6,094 bases of DNA from Clostridia bacterium (GCA_025997215.1 BNUH01000134.1:1-6094); one strand, 5' to 3'. Positions 1-5,661 are shown, numbered from the stretch's first letter. Notes: a model not told the origin generated them from the sequence alone. Numbers and translations: made by a program.

Positions 1-58
1 GAGCAAACAAACCGGAAACTGCCGCTCAATCCTAACAGGTTTCTTCAGTTGGTCAAAG

Positions 59-109
59 GCCGAAAACCCTTGCTGCGCTTAGGGTTTTCGGCTGTTTTCT
101 GCCTTTTTG
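59..109 (+). terminator. Rho-independent terminator, plus-strand reading
   Basis: A perfect 12-bp stem (GCCGAAAACCCT at 59-70 pairing with AGGGTTTTCGGC at 81-92) encloses a 10-nt loop and is followed by two T-rich runs (TGTTTTC, CTTTTTG) on the plus strand. The minus-strand side has no comparable T run, so it most likely ends a plus-strand transcript from outside the window. A short open stretch ending in TAA at 33-35 (...ANKPETAAQS) could be the tail of that gene, but ten codons are too few to call it. Confidence 0.8.
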
Positions 110-159
110 CTGCCGAAGTCAGGTTATACCCTCGGTTTATAACATAAATATTTTATCTC

Positions 160-180
160 ACATACTGATTTATAGTATGT
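160..180. repeat. Inverted repeat ACATACT-N7-AGTATGT
   Basis: A perfect 7-bp inverted repeat with a 7-nt AT-rich spacer, in the gene-free flank near the recombinases. It has no T run, so it is not a terminator. It could be a protein-binding site or one half of a recombinase attachment site, or chance in AT-rich DNA. Confidence 0.4.
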
Positions 181-350
181 GCACTAAAGAGTATTCGATT
201 GGTTGAACATAACATCTATAATTATTACTCAAATGTAGCGTACTGTTGCTTGTGCAAGACATAAATTACGATATTATCACGCTGCTATTTATGACAAAAT
301 ATGCAAGGTCGAATCATGGTGCAAAATATGGCATATATAGAATTGATTGC

Positions 351-375
351 CAGTTGTTAATAAACAGTTGCTAAT
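351..375. repeat. Short direct repeat CAGTTGYTAAT x2
   Basis: CAGTTGTTAAT (351-361) and CAGTTGCTAAT (365-375) match at 10 of 11 bases with a 14-bp period. It lies in the AT-rich flank downstream of the recombinase remnants. A role as a binding site is possible, but chance is not excluded. Confidence 0.4.
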
Positions 376-412
376 ATTTTTGATATATTGCTCGATTATT
401 ACGCTGCTGAGG

Positions 413-442
413 GATAAAAAAGGATGGCTGCCGAAGCAGCCA
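413..442 (-). terminator. Rho-independent terminator with UUCG loop
   Basis: Read on the minus strand, TGGCTGC-TTCG-GCAGCCA forms a 7-bp stem closed by the very stable UUCG tetraloop, followed by TCC and a run of six T. It starts about a dozen bases after the stop codon of the last recombinase remnant and would end the recombinase transcript. Confidence 0.88.
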
Positions 443-454
443 CAGTATGCTATC

Positions 455-967
455 CTATACAGCATTTTCAGCCAGCGGTATATCCCCGACTATAACCGCA
501 TCACCTATCAATCCAACATGCTTGAAGTGTATCTCAATCAACTGTGTCCGACCCTTACGCTGATGCCAACCACTTGTTTCGTGGACAACAACCCGATCAA
601 CCAGCACCAGCGCGTCTTTTACCAGCACAGGCATATGCTTGAATCGTTTCAACATATCGGCGAATAACACAGCGTTGGCCCTTGGATCAGACGCTAGCTC
701 AGCGCGAGTGGTAATTATCCCACTCTCAACTGCTTGCCGTTCCACCTGATACTCATGCATCATTTCCTCAAACATATCGTCGCCCAGTATACCTTTCGCG
801 TTCTTTTCTATTAGTCGTTTCATTATATCCTTCAGTTCACCCTCTCGCTTTTCATACTGGTCAAGTGCGTAATTCAACCGTTTGATTGCATTAGCGTCAC
901 GCTTATAGTCGCTGGCATGGAACTCATCGATCTGTCGGTTAATCTCACGACACAGAACCTTTATACG
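455..967 (-). pseudogene. C-terminal remnant of a large serine recombinase
   Basis: An open frame of 170 codons, beginning right after an in-frame TAG at 968-970 and ending at 455, matches the C-terminal part of clostridial-type serine recombinases. It has a charged, helical coiled-coil stretch (NRQIDEF...LNYALDQYEKREGELK...RLIEKNAKGILGD..F), the usual Y-x-V/E-R segment, then a final domain ending IEIHFKHVG, as in the C-terminal domain often called DUF4368. The catalytic domain, recombinase domain and zinc ribbon are absent. No ATG with a ribosome binding site opens this frame; a TTG at 875-877 is an unlikely start. It overlaps the end of the upstream truncated recombinase in another frame, so a frame break marks the junction at about 955-965. 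On its own it cannot catalyse recombination. It is probably the tail of the same gene as the scrap at 957-1058, or of yet another copy. Confidence 0.8.
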
Positions 968-1628
968 CTATACTCTTTTTTACTGACCGACACTTCTTGC
1001 TTATGTCTCTGGCGTAGTATTCGTTTATTACACTGCGGAATGGCATAACCACGTCGTCGCCCTTACCACCAGCCGCCATCTCGAATATCTCGCGGACTAC
1101 CGGCGCGTGAACCGGATCAACAATCAGATGTTTACCATCTTTCAGATACCCATACGGCGCGGTATTACCTAAAAACTCTCCTTTGTGCGCCTGATTCACC
1201 TTTGACGAGTGTATTTTCCGGCTAATATCCCAGGAATAGTATTCATTCATTATCGAACGAAGCGGCATAGTAACATCGTCCAAGTTATTGCTATCGATAC
1301 CATCATTGACTGCAATAAACCGGATATTCCGTTCGGGGAAATAAATTTCGGTATAGTGGCTTACTAAGGCGTTATTCCGGCCTAATCTGGACATATCCTT
1401 GCATACGACCATACTGATACGCTTCGCTTCGATAGCGGCTATCATACTTTTGAAGCCAACGCGCTCAAATGTCGTGCCCGATATGCCGTCGTCAACGAAC
1501 TCTTCGATCTGGCCGAGATCATTTTCCAACACAAACTTTCTAAGCAACCCGCGCTGGCTAACGATGCTGTTGGATTCGGAATCATTGCCGTCATCACGGC
1601 TTAGTCTTAAGTAAATAGCTGTTTTCAT
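945..1628 (-). CDS. Truncated serine recombinase: catalytic domain plus fused scrap
   Basis: This encodes a 227-aa protein. Residues 1-150 are a complete resolvase-type catalytic domain: YLRLS with nucleophile Ser10 and Arg8, Gln25, the motif DMSRLGRN with Arg81 and Arg84, and the E-helix region ending NEYYSWDISRK. The start of the recombinase domain follows (EFLGNTAPYGYLKDGKHLIVDP, to about residue 190). The protein then jumps to sequence that resembles its own residues 117-150 and stops at TGA. The rest of the recombinase domain, the zinc ribbon and the coiled coil are missing, although full relatives usually exceed 400 aa. The ATG was chosen because AAAGGAT precedes it by about 8 nt; that site lies in the last codons of the upstream recombinase, whose stop is 4 nt away, so the two are co-transcribed. 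The catalytic residues remain, but without its DNA-binding part it is probably inactive alone. Confidence 0.85.
   Translation of the reverse strand: MKTAIYLRLSRDDGNDSESNSIVSQRGLLRKFVLENDLGQIEEFVDDGISGTTFERVGFKSMIAAIEAKRISMVVCKDMSRLGRNNALVSHYTEIYFPERNIRFIAVNDGIDSNNLDDVTMPLRSIMNEYYSWDISRKIHSSKVNQAHKGEFLGNTAPYGYLKDGKHLIVDPVHAPVVREIFEMAAGGKGDDVVMPFRSVINEYYARDISKKCRSVKKSIAYKGSVS
957..1058 (-). other. Scrap of another recombinase fused in frame
   Basis: About 34 codons starting DDVVMPFRSVINEYYARDIS repeat the motif of residues 117-150 of the protein they are fused to (DDVTMPLRSIMNEYYSWDIS); 20 of 34 residues are identical by my count. The DNA differs clearly, so this is not a fresh duplication but a piece of a separate, related recombinase. 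It begins right after GGKG of the host frame (about 1058) and ends at about 957, where the frame breaks into the C-terminal remnant. Confidence 0.75.
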
Positions 1629-1632
1629 ATAG

Positions 1633-2919
1633 TTATCCTTTCTTCCTGTACATAACTTCAATACGACCGTTATTGTGAATGCTGACCTTATCCACCAGCG
1701 CCCGCGCAGCTTCCGGCGTGGTCGGGGCGGGCAAATTCGCCGCTTGGCGAGCAACCTCCAACGAGTCCTCGGCATCCCGTATCTGATGGTCTATCTCTGC
1801 GCGCCGCTGCTGTAATGCAATTATCGAATCATCGGATTCATCGTTCATAACAGCGCGTTTGACCTGTGTACGCAGGGCGCTTTCGTCTTTCCTTAATTGA
1901 GCGAGTTTCGCTGGTATAGTTTTTAGTATACTGGTTTGTCTATCAATGTCAGATGTTATCCCCGATAACAATGTGCTATCATCAGTTGTAAGCTGGAAGC
2001 ATATTTGACACCTGTAGCTGCCACCAGCCTGCGATAACAAAGTGCTCCCACATACCGCGCATATTAGCACGCCGTCAAATATGCCACCCCCTATCGGAGC
2101 GGCAGTATTGTGTCCGTGTCTTTTATCTTTCAATTTTAGCTTCTCTTGCACAGCAATAAACAACGCTTCATTAACCAGTGCTTCATGCGTTCCATACTTG
2201 GTAACCCACTCGGATTCAGGTATCTTTGTTTGTACTTTAAGCGATACAGTGCCATACTTGAAATTCACTGTATTGCCTAAATACGATGGGTTTTTAAGTA
2301 TATGCTTAATGCGCTCATATGACATGTTGAATCTTTTAGCGATTTCATGGATAGGGTTCATGTCATTCGCCATATGAAACATGGCCGGTACATTCGGCGC
2401 AGTTTCGGGATCGACTACCAATCGTTTGTTCTGTTTGACATAACCATAAGGCGGTTTCGCCATGAATTCCCCACGCTCGGCTATTTGCCTATGCACGCTA
2501 CGGATTTTCTTCGACGCTTCCTTGACATACATTTCATTCAAAATAGACTTGATGTTCACCACCAGCCCGTCAGGGTTCGCGTGGGTGTCGATGTGATCGT
2601 CCACCGCAATCAGCCTGGTATTATGGTCAGGGAAAACCATCTCCAGATAGTACGAAACGAGCGTGTTGTTCCGACCAAACCGCGATAGGTCTTTGACCAG
2701 GATCGTACCGATTTTACCCATTTCAACATCAGAAATCATCCGTTGAAACGCTGGCCTGGCAAACAGAACGCCGCTGTAGCCGTCGTCTGCATACTCGGTT
2801 ATCTCGCCCAAACCATTCTCACTGGCATACCGCGTCAGTATATCGCGCTGGTTACCGATACTGTTGGATTCTCGATTCGGGCCATCATCATTTGAGAGTC
2901 TCAGGTAAATAGCAGTCAT
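1633..2919 (-). CDS. Serine site-specific recombinase, full length
   Basis: A 428-aa large serine recombinase, the kind that integrates and excises mobile elements by double-strand cleavage through a 5'-phosphoserine link. In order: catalytic domain about 1-140 (YLRLS with Arg7 and nucleophile Ser9; Gln24; DLSRFGRN with Arg80 and Arg83; E-helix NEMYVKEASKKIR), recombinase domain about 150-270 (GYVKQNKRLVVDP; helix-turn-helix-like EIAKRFNMSYERIKHILKNPSYLG), zinc ribbon 287-307 (C-x2-C-x13-C-x2-C), coiled coil about 325-395, and a short C-terminal tail (ALVDKVSIHNNGRIEVMYR). All catalytic residues are present and no frame break is seen, so it is probably active. The ATG at 2917-2919 is preceded by GGAGG at 5 nt; an upstream in-frame ATG (2961) falls inside a terminator hairpin and is rejected. 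The zinc ribbon is compact and the tail shorter than in relatives ending with a DUF4368 domain. It lies downstream of the small element genes, behind a hairpin at 2951-2972. Confidence 0.93.
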   Translation of the reverse strand: MTAIYLRLSNDDGPNRESNSIGNQRDILTRYASENGLGEITEYADDGYSGVLFARPAFQRMISDVEMGKIGTILVKDLSRFGRNNTLVSYYLEMVFPDHNTRLIAVDDHIDTHANPDGLVVNIKSILNEMYVKEASKKIRSVHRQIAERGEFMAKPPYGYVKQNKRLVVDPETAPNVPAMFHMANDMNPIHEIAKRFNMSYERIKHILKNPSYLGNTVNFKYGTVSLKVQTKIPESEWVTKYGTHEALVNEALFIAVQEKLKLKDKRHGHNTAAPIGGGIFDGVLICAVCGSTLLSQAGGSYRCQICFQLTTDDSTLLSGITSDIDRQTSILKTIPAKLAQLRKDESALRTQVKRAVMNDESDDSIIALQQRRAEIDHQIRDAEDSLEVARQAANLPAPTTPEAARALVDKVSIHNNGRIEVMYRKKG

Positions 2920-2940
2920 CTTCTCCTCCGTATTAGTAGT

Positions 2941-2972
2941 AGAATTGAAAAGAGCGGCCATTCAGCCGCTCT
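2941..2972 (-). terminator. Terminator hairpin over a stop codon
   Basis: On the minus strand AGAGCGGC (2972-2965), loop TGAATG, GCCGCTCT (2958-2951) form a perfect 8-bp stem, followed by TTTCAATTCT. The loop contains the TGA stop of the DUF5049 gene, so ribosomes ending translation would cover the hairpin. The T run is short, so termination may be partial. No promoter is evident in the remaining ~30 nt before the recombinase, so its expression may depend on read-through. Confidence 0.8.
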
Positions 2973-3156
2973 CATCACTTGGTTCCTCACCTGTTAGTAT
3001 GAACCTCGTATATTCAGTTTTATGTTCTGCCAGCCAGTTTACTAATCTGTAATATTTGCGCCTGTATGCGATCCTCTGAACTCTCACCAGATCGAACATG
3101 CTTGTTTGTCCACTGGAACGTATCTTTTCAAGCTGGGCTTTCAATTCAGCATCCAT
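2962..3156 (-). CDS. DUF5049 family small protein
   Basis: This 64-aa protein has the core KIRSSGQTSMFDLVRVQRIAYRRKYYRLVNWLAEHKTEYTRFILTGE in recognisable form: a 'SGQTSMFD' segment, a run of hydrophobic helix with paired aromatics, and the ending 'YTRFILTGE'. I recognise this pattern as DUF5049, a family of short proteins found in phages and integrative elements of Bacillota; its function is unknown. The ATG at 3154-3156 was preferred because AGAGG lies 7 nt upstream; the longer frame starting near 3231 has no such site and would be antisense-like within the neighbour. It overlaps the upstream 76-aa gene by 11 nt, which points to translational coupling. The stop codon lies in the loop of a terminator hairpin. 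Confidence 0.85.
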   Translation of the reverse strand: MDAELKAQLEKIRSSGQTSMFDLVRVQRIAYRRKYYRLVNWLAEHKTEYTRFILTGEEPSDESG

Positions 3157-3376
3157 CGGAATACCTCTTTTCCCAGTCCGCAGGAAGGATACCGTATTTA
3201 TCATCAATATAGTACATGAAGCGGAACACATTGAATATCGCTGTACATACTACTCCGTTGTATCTCGCAATATACTGTTTCTCATCAAGTATTCCTAATA
3301 TCTCCGCTCTAGCTATCTTTCCATCAAGCGAGTGGATAACACATTCGTGAGTTTCCGGTGTCGGAAATAGTCTCAT
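3146..3376 (-). CDS. Small conserved element protein, function unknown
   Basis: A 76-aa protein beginning MRLFPTPETHECVIHSLDG. It reads like a small beta-rich fold (ARAEILGILDEKQYIARYNG, CTAIFNVFRFMYYIDDKYG) with one Cys in the N-terminal part and one in the middle, and has no signal peptide or membrane segment. I do not assign a named domain. The start is the ATG at 3374-3376, with an excellent AAGGAGGT 9 nt upstream; a TTG three codons earlier would sit in the ribosome binding site. Its end overlaps the DUF5049 start by 11 nt, so the two are made together. The 'YYIDDKYGI' ending recurs in small proteins beside DUF5049 genes in my memory of such elements, but this was not checked. Confidence 0.75.
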   Translation of the reverse strand: MRLFPTPETHECVIHSLDGKIARAEILGILDEKQYIARYNGVVCTAIFNVFRFMYYIDDKYGILPADWEKRYSDGC

Positions 3377-3399
3377 ACTTAACAACCTCCTTATATATG

Positions 3400-3422
3400 A
3401 AAAAGGGAGGCATTACGCCCCC
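3400..3422 (-). terminator. Terminator hairpin over the TAA stop
   Basis: On the minus strand GGGGGC (3422-3417), loop GTAAT, GCCTCC (3411-3406, one G-U pair), followed by CTTTTTC. The loop contains the TAA stop of the 233-aa gene. It is the second hairpin in this window built over a stop codon. The next gene's ribosome binding site starts about 8 nt after the T run. Confidence 0.7.
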
Positions 3423-4114
3423 TTCGCCAACGCTCGTTTCGCTTTCTTTTTCTTATACGTCAGGTTCTTCCATGCGGATCCGTCGAGGTTTCGCATCAGT
3501 ATCGCCCTCGTTTTGCGGCTGCTCCCGTCAATCCCCAACCGATACAGGAACCTGCTGAACACATACTTTTCTTCGCCTTTTACTGGATCATATACTATCT
3601 TACTTGTTTTCGCCTTTTCTACCAGGTGGTTAACCAGGGCGTAATATGCAGTCTGTTCTTCATTATCAGCTGGATACCTGAACCATGGAAACTGCAATTC
3701 ATCTCCTACCTTATACGTACTCAAATCATCTGCCCCAAGCGCTTTTTGCATTAGCCAATAATGCGAAACCACAAGTTGTGTTAATACCGTTATTATATCA
3801 TCGGTTAGACCCTCAATGGGTATTGATATTGTCATTGATACCGGATTAGCCGGTTCTTCCACAGGTAAACTATCGTACTCTGCCTTGCTCTCCTGATCAG
3901 TAAACTCCCAATCCTTCAGTACTTCAGTTAATTCATCAACCTGTTTCCTCGTCCTCAACCCTTCAACCATCCCATGTTTGAGGAATCTTACTTTACCTAC
4001 TACATAGCATTTGCTGCTTTTTTCATACTTCGCCTCGGTGTCCATCCTAACAGCGTATTCCTCGGCCACCGCCTGGCGTTCATTGATAACATCGTTATAT
4101 TTGATCTTCATCAT
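3413..4114 (-). CDS. Mobile-element protein of the 'virulence-related' family
   Basis: This 233-aa protein matches the layout of a family that databases often label 'virulence-related protein' and that is common in clostridial integrative elements; no activity is established and the label is probably misleading. Signs of the family: start KIKYNDVINERQAV (3-17), a central block at about 93-145 (MTISIPIEGLTDD, then QKALGADDLSTYKVGDELQFPWF), and an ending at about 186-218 (FSRFLYRLGIDGSSRKTRAI, then LMRNLDGSAWKN) before a lysine-rich tail. The middle (50-90) is acidic and likely flexible. There is no signal peptide or membrane segment, so it is cytoplasmic. The first of two adjacent ATGs (4112-4114) is taken, with AAGGAG 10 nt upstream; the second is 13 nt away. 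It follows the 67-aa gene after 19 nt, which points to one transcript from the promoter at 4369-4397. A terminator hairpin overlaps its stop. Confidence 0.75.
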   Translation of the reverse strand: MMKIKYNDVINERQAVAEEYAVRMDTEAKYEKSSKCYVVGKVRFLKHGMVEGLRTRKQVDELTEVLKDWEFTDQESKAEYDSLPVEEPANPVSMTISIPIEGLTDDIITVLTQLVVSHYWLMQKALGADDLSTYKVGDELQFPWFRYPADNEEQTAYYALVNHLVEKAKTSKIVYDPVKGEEKYVFSRFLYRLGIDGSSRKTRAILMRNLDGSAWKNLTYKKKKAKRALAKGA

Positions 4115-4133
4115 TATCGTCTTGCTCCTTCCG

Positions 4134-4337
4134 TCAATGGGTTGCATTGAAATTCTCGATCGCCCACTTATTACCTGTGGCATATACCGCCGCCTTCGTC
4201 CTCTCATAAGGCGTTGGCCGCCTTACATTAACAGGATGGCATTCCTTCAATGCCTCGGCATTATGTGCCTCGTGCCTTTCCTCATTGGCACCATTATCTA
4301 TCGTGAATATCCCGTGCTTGTTCATTTCAAGCTTCAT
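4134..4337 (-). CDS. 67-aa conserved hypothetical element protein
   Basis: The N-terminal half is variable and polar (MKLEMNKHGIFTIDNGANEE). The C-terminal half (RRPTPYERTKAAVYATGNKW, then AIENFNATH) has the look of a conserved motif: 'YERT..AVYATGNKWAIENFxATH' recurs in small proteins of clostridial mobile elements as I recall, with unknown function. The ATG at 4335-4337 has GGAAG 8 nt upstream. The gene has its own promoter (4369-4397) and is the first of a likely transcript with the 233-aa gene. Confidence 0.75.
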   Translation of the reverse strand: MKLEMNKHGIFTIDNGANEERHEAHNAEALKECHPVNVRRPTPYERTKAAVYATGNKWAIENFNATH

Positions 4338-4368
4338 AACAGTCACTTCCTTTCTTGATGGTAGCGAG

Positions 4369-4397
4369 ATGGTACAAGATCCCAAGTGGAAAGTCAA
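4369..4397 (-). promoter_or_regulatory. Promoter, third copy of the shared type
   Basis: TTGACT (4397-4392), a 17-bp spacer, TACCAT (4374-4369), with GATCTTG immediately before the -10 as in the two cassette promoters. The -35 contains the TGA stop codon of the upstream gene, so that gene and this promoter share bases. TACCATC is repeated 11 bp downstream (4363-4357). Its start point would be about 25 nt before the 67-aa gene. Confidence 0.7.
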
Positions 4398-4714
4398 CAG
4401 GTAATGTTTTCCTCTTCCTTATCAAATGGCTCACCGTAGATATCCTCATATGCCGCTAGTAGTAGTTTTTGTGTTACACCGCACAATTCATCCCATTCGT
4501 TTGTTTCTACTAATCCTTCCAACAATTCGTCAATACTGTCTTCCTGCCAATATCCACAAAACCATTTACCCTCGTTATCCTGCCACATGGATAGGATTAT
4601 CTGGTCATTAAAGTGGTTCACAATATCCACACAACGAACCTTTGTGCTTATTTCTTTAGTAAATTCACTATCCTCAAAATCAGTTCGGGTATAATATAAC
4701 AGGTCAATCTTCAT
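4394..4714 (-). CDS. Acidic 106-aa protein, function unknown
   Basis: The sequence begins MKIDLLYYTRTDFED and continues as an acidic, aromatic-rich protein (SMWQDNEGKWFCGYWQEDSI, an ELLEGLVETNEWDEL helix, and the tail GEPFDKEEENITC). It has no signal peptide or membrane segment and I recognise no family. The ATG at 4712-4714 has AAAGGA 9 nt upstream; a longer frame to 4747 would start in the promoter-like palindrome and is rejected. Its stop lies in the -35 of the next promoter. Like its two acidic neighbours it starts MKI and is a single-gene unit, but I see no convincing sequence relationship to them. Confidence 0.7.
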   Translation of the reverse strand: MKIDLLYYTRTDFEDSEFTKEISTKVRCVDIVNHFNDQIILSMWQDNEGKWFCGYWQEDSIDELLEGLVETNEWDELCGVTQKLLLAAYEDIYGEPFDKEEENITC

Positions 4715-4736
4715 CTTATACCATCCTTTCAAACTA

Positions 4737-4751
4737 CTGGTTGTCAACCAG
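4737..4751. repeat. Palindrome CTGGTTGACAACCAG, partial promoter copy
   Basis: Arms CTGGTTG and CAACCAG are perfect around a single central base. It contains TTGACA and the same CTGGTTGAC context as the -35 regions at 5208-5213 and 5685-5690. No TACCAT follows at 17 bp, however: the hexamer there on this strand is ATGGTA, its reverse complement. It could be an operator or a decayed promoter for the 106-aa gene. Confidence 0.5.
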
Positions 4752-4760
4752 GGGGAGGGT

Positions 4761-4783
4761 AGGAGCAGATGTATCCCGCTCCT
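4761..4783 (-). terminator. Hairpin downstream of the first acidic-protein gene
   Basis: On the minus strand AGGAGCGG-GATACAT-CTGCTCCT forms an 8-bp stem with one G-U pair, 14 nt after the stop codon. No T run follows, so it may protect the mRNA end or act as a weak terminator. It is homologous to the hairpin at 5244-5267. Confidence 0.55.
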
Positions 4784-4797
4784 GTATTGCTCATATA

Positions 4798-5136
4798 TTA
4801 ATAAGCCATTACTAGGAAACTATCATCATTTACTGCAATCACAGTAGTTTCTTTCTGCAAGGCCTCAATTATCGCATCCAACCTTGCTTCAGGTGTGTCA
4901 TAACAATCATCATCGTCCACTAAATCACTGTATTCCTCGGTCAGTTCATCTGCGGTATATTCTGTGAATGTACAGCAAATTCCAATACAATCGAACTCAA
5001 TTTCTTCACCGGTGCTTTTCTCATACTCCGTATAGTAGTCGAATATAGCATCCATTGCTGCATCGGTGTATTTACTATCGCGGCACAAGTCCTCAAACAT
5101 TTGCCTGAACCGGTAGTGGTCAAACGTTATCTTCAT
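4798..5136 (-). CDS. Acidic 112-aa protein, paralogue 1
   Basis: By my count it has 17 Asp and 13 Glu against 8 Lys/Arg, so it is strongly negative. Layout: helix-forming start (MKITFDHYRFRQMFEDLCRD), a central segment EEIEFDCIGICCTFTEYTAD, an Asp run VDDDDCYD, then EARLDAIIEAL and the ending TTVIAVNDDSFLVMAY. The central segment resembles the 'FDVVALRCDFSEY' stretch of small hypothetical proteins in phages and integrative elements; function unknown. Four Cys are present, three of them in CIGICC. It aligns end to end with the 110-aa neighbour at roughly half of positions. The ATG at 5134-5136 has AAAGGGG 9 nt upstream, behind its own promoter at 5185-5213. A role as a DNA-mimicking inhibitor is possible on charge alone but not shown. 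Confidence 0.82.
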   Translation of the reverse strand: MKITFDHYRFRQMFEDLCRDSKYTDAAMDAIFDYYTEYEKSTGEEIEFDCIGICCTFTEYTADELTEEYSDLVDDDDCYDTPEARLDAIIEALQKETTVIAVNDDSFLVMAY

Positions 5137-5184
5137 ATTCTCATGCCCCTTTCAGTCAACTACCTGACATTGTTCACAAGATGG

Positions 5185-5213
5185 ATGCTACAAGATCATG
5201 CCATGGATGTCAA
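5185..5213 (-). promoter_or_regulatory. Promoter of acidic gene paralogue 1
   Basis: TTGACA (5213-5208), a 17-bp spacer, TAGCAT (5190-5185). The -35 is perfect and the -10 weak (4 of 6). The surroundings ACTGGTTGACATCCA and GATCTTGTA match the other two copies well beyond the hexamers, so a regulator may read this region. The leader to the ATG is about 40 nt. Confidence 0.72.
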
Positions 5214-5243
5214 CCAGTAAAATCATGGCAATGTTTACCTTCT

Positions 5244-5267
5244 GGGAGCAGATGTTACCCTGCTCCC
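5244..5267 (-). terminator. Hairpin downstream of the second acidic-protein gene
   Basis: On the minus strand GGGAGCAG-GGTAACAT-CTGCTCCC is a perfect 8-bp stem, 14 nt after the TAG stop. The following bases (AGAAGGTAAAC) contain no T run, so true termination is uncertain. It is the counterpart of the hairpin at 4761-4783. Confidence 0.6.
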
Positions 5268-5281
5268 GTAAGCCTCATATG

Positions 5282-5614
5282 CTAAAAAGCCATTACAAGG
5301 TAGCTATCAATATCTACTTTTATAACTGTAGTTTCGTCTTCCAGTGCCTCTACTATTGCCTCCATTCGATCCTCCTGCGATTCATATTCCTCATCCTCAT
5401 CCTCATCCAGCAGGTGGCTGTACTCATCGGCAAGCTCCTCGGCGTCATACTCAGTCCATTCACATGCGACGGCCACTACGTCAAGCTCCATATCAGGATC
5501 AATCTCCTCGTACCAGTCAAACAGCACATCCAGCGCATCATCGGTGAATTTGTCATCTCGCCCGTTGTCCTCAAATTCCTTCTTGAACCTGTAATTATCA
5601 ACCGTTATCTTCAT
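5282..5614 (-). CDS. Very acidic 110-aa protein, paralogue 2
   Basis: By my count it has 20 Asp and 20 Glu against 8 Lys/Arg in 110 residues, a net charge near -32. It shares the layout of its neighbour: MKITVDNYRFKKEFEDNGRD start, FDWYEEIDPDMELDVVAVAC core, WTEYDAEELADEYSHLL helix, the acidic run DEDEDEEYESQED, RMEAIVEALEDE, and the ending TTVIKVDIDSYLVMAF. It is a cytoplasmic protein without signal or membrane segment. The ATG at 5612-5614 has AAAGGGG 9 nt upstream, the same spacing as in the paralogue. It is transcribed from its own promoter (5662-5690) and followed by a hairpin, so it is a single-gene unit. Such charge is typical of DNA-mimic proteins (for example Ocr or ArdA types), but I see no sequence match to those, and calcium- or partner-binding would fit equally. 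Confidence 0.83.
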   Translation of the reverse strand: MKITVDNYRFKKEFEDNGRDDKFTDDALDVLFDWYEEIDPDMELDVVAVACEWTEYDAEELADEYSHLLDEDEDEEYESQEDRMEAIVEALEDETTVIKVDIDSYLVMAF

Positions 5615-5661
5615 GCTCCCATACCCCTTTCAATTAACTATCTGGCGTTGTTTATGGATGG

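Larger units (their letters stand above)
110..412. other. AT-rich gene-free stretch, possible element boundary
   Basis: About 300 bp with no convincing coding frame: the open frames here lack ribosome binding sites and have no recognisable protein character. The base composition is clearly more AT-rich than the genes to its right. It lies between a plus-strand terminator on the left and a minus-strand terminator on the right. Serine recombinases usually sit next to their own attachment site, so the element/host junction may be here; this is inference, as no core sequence or duplicated att half can be seen in one window. Confidence 0.45.

Noticed and set aside
1..147. Open plus-strand frame from the left edge to about 147
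   Set aside because: It reads straight through a 12-bp-stem terminator and has no recognisable protein character.
347..667. Plus-strand open frame of 106 codons
   Set aside because: It lies opposite the recombinase C-terminal remnant, has no ribosome binding site and runs through the UUCG terminator.
2920..2961. Earlier ATG for the full recombinase (MAALFNSTTNTEEK extension)
   Set aside because: That ATG sits inside the terminator hairpin without a ribosome binding site, whereas GGAGG stands 5 nt before the inner ATG, where the conserved YLRLS start begins.
5133..5144. Three-codon upstream frame overlapping the start of the acidic gene (also at 5611-5622 in the sister copy)
   Set aside because: Both copies have ATG-N6-TGA overlapping the real ATG, but it begins 1 nt after the AAAGGGG site, too close to be translated; it is probably inherited with the duplication.
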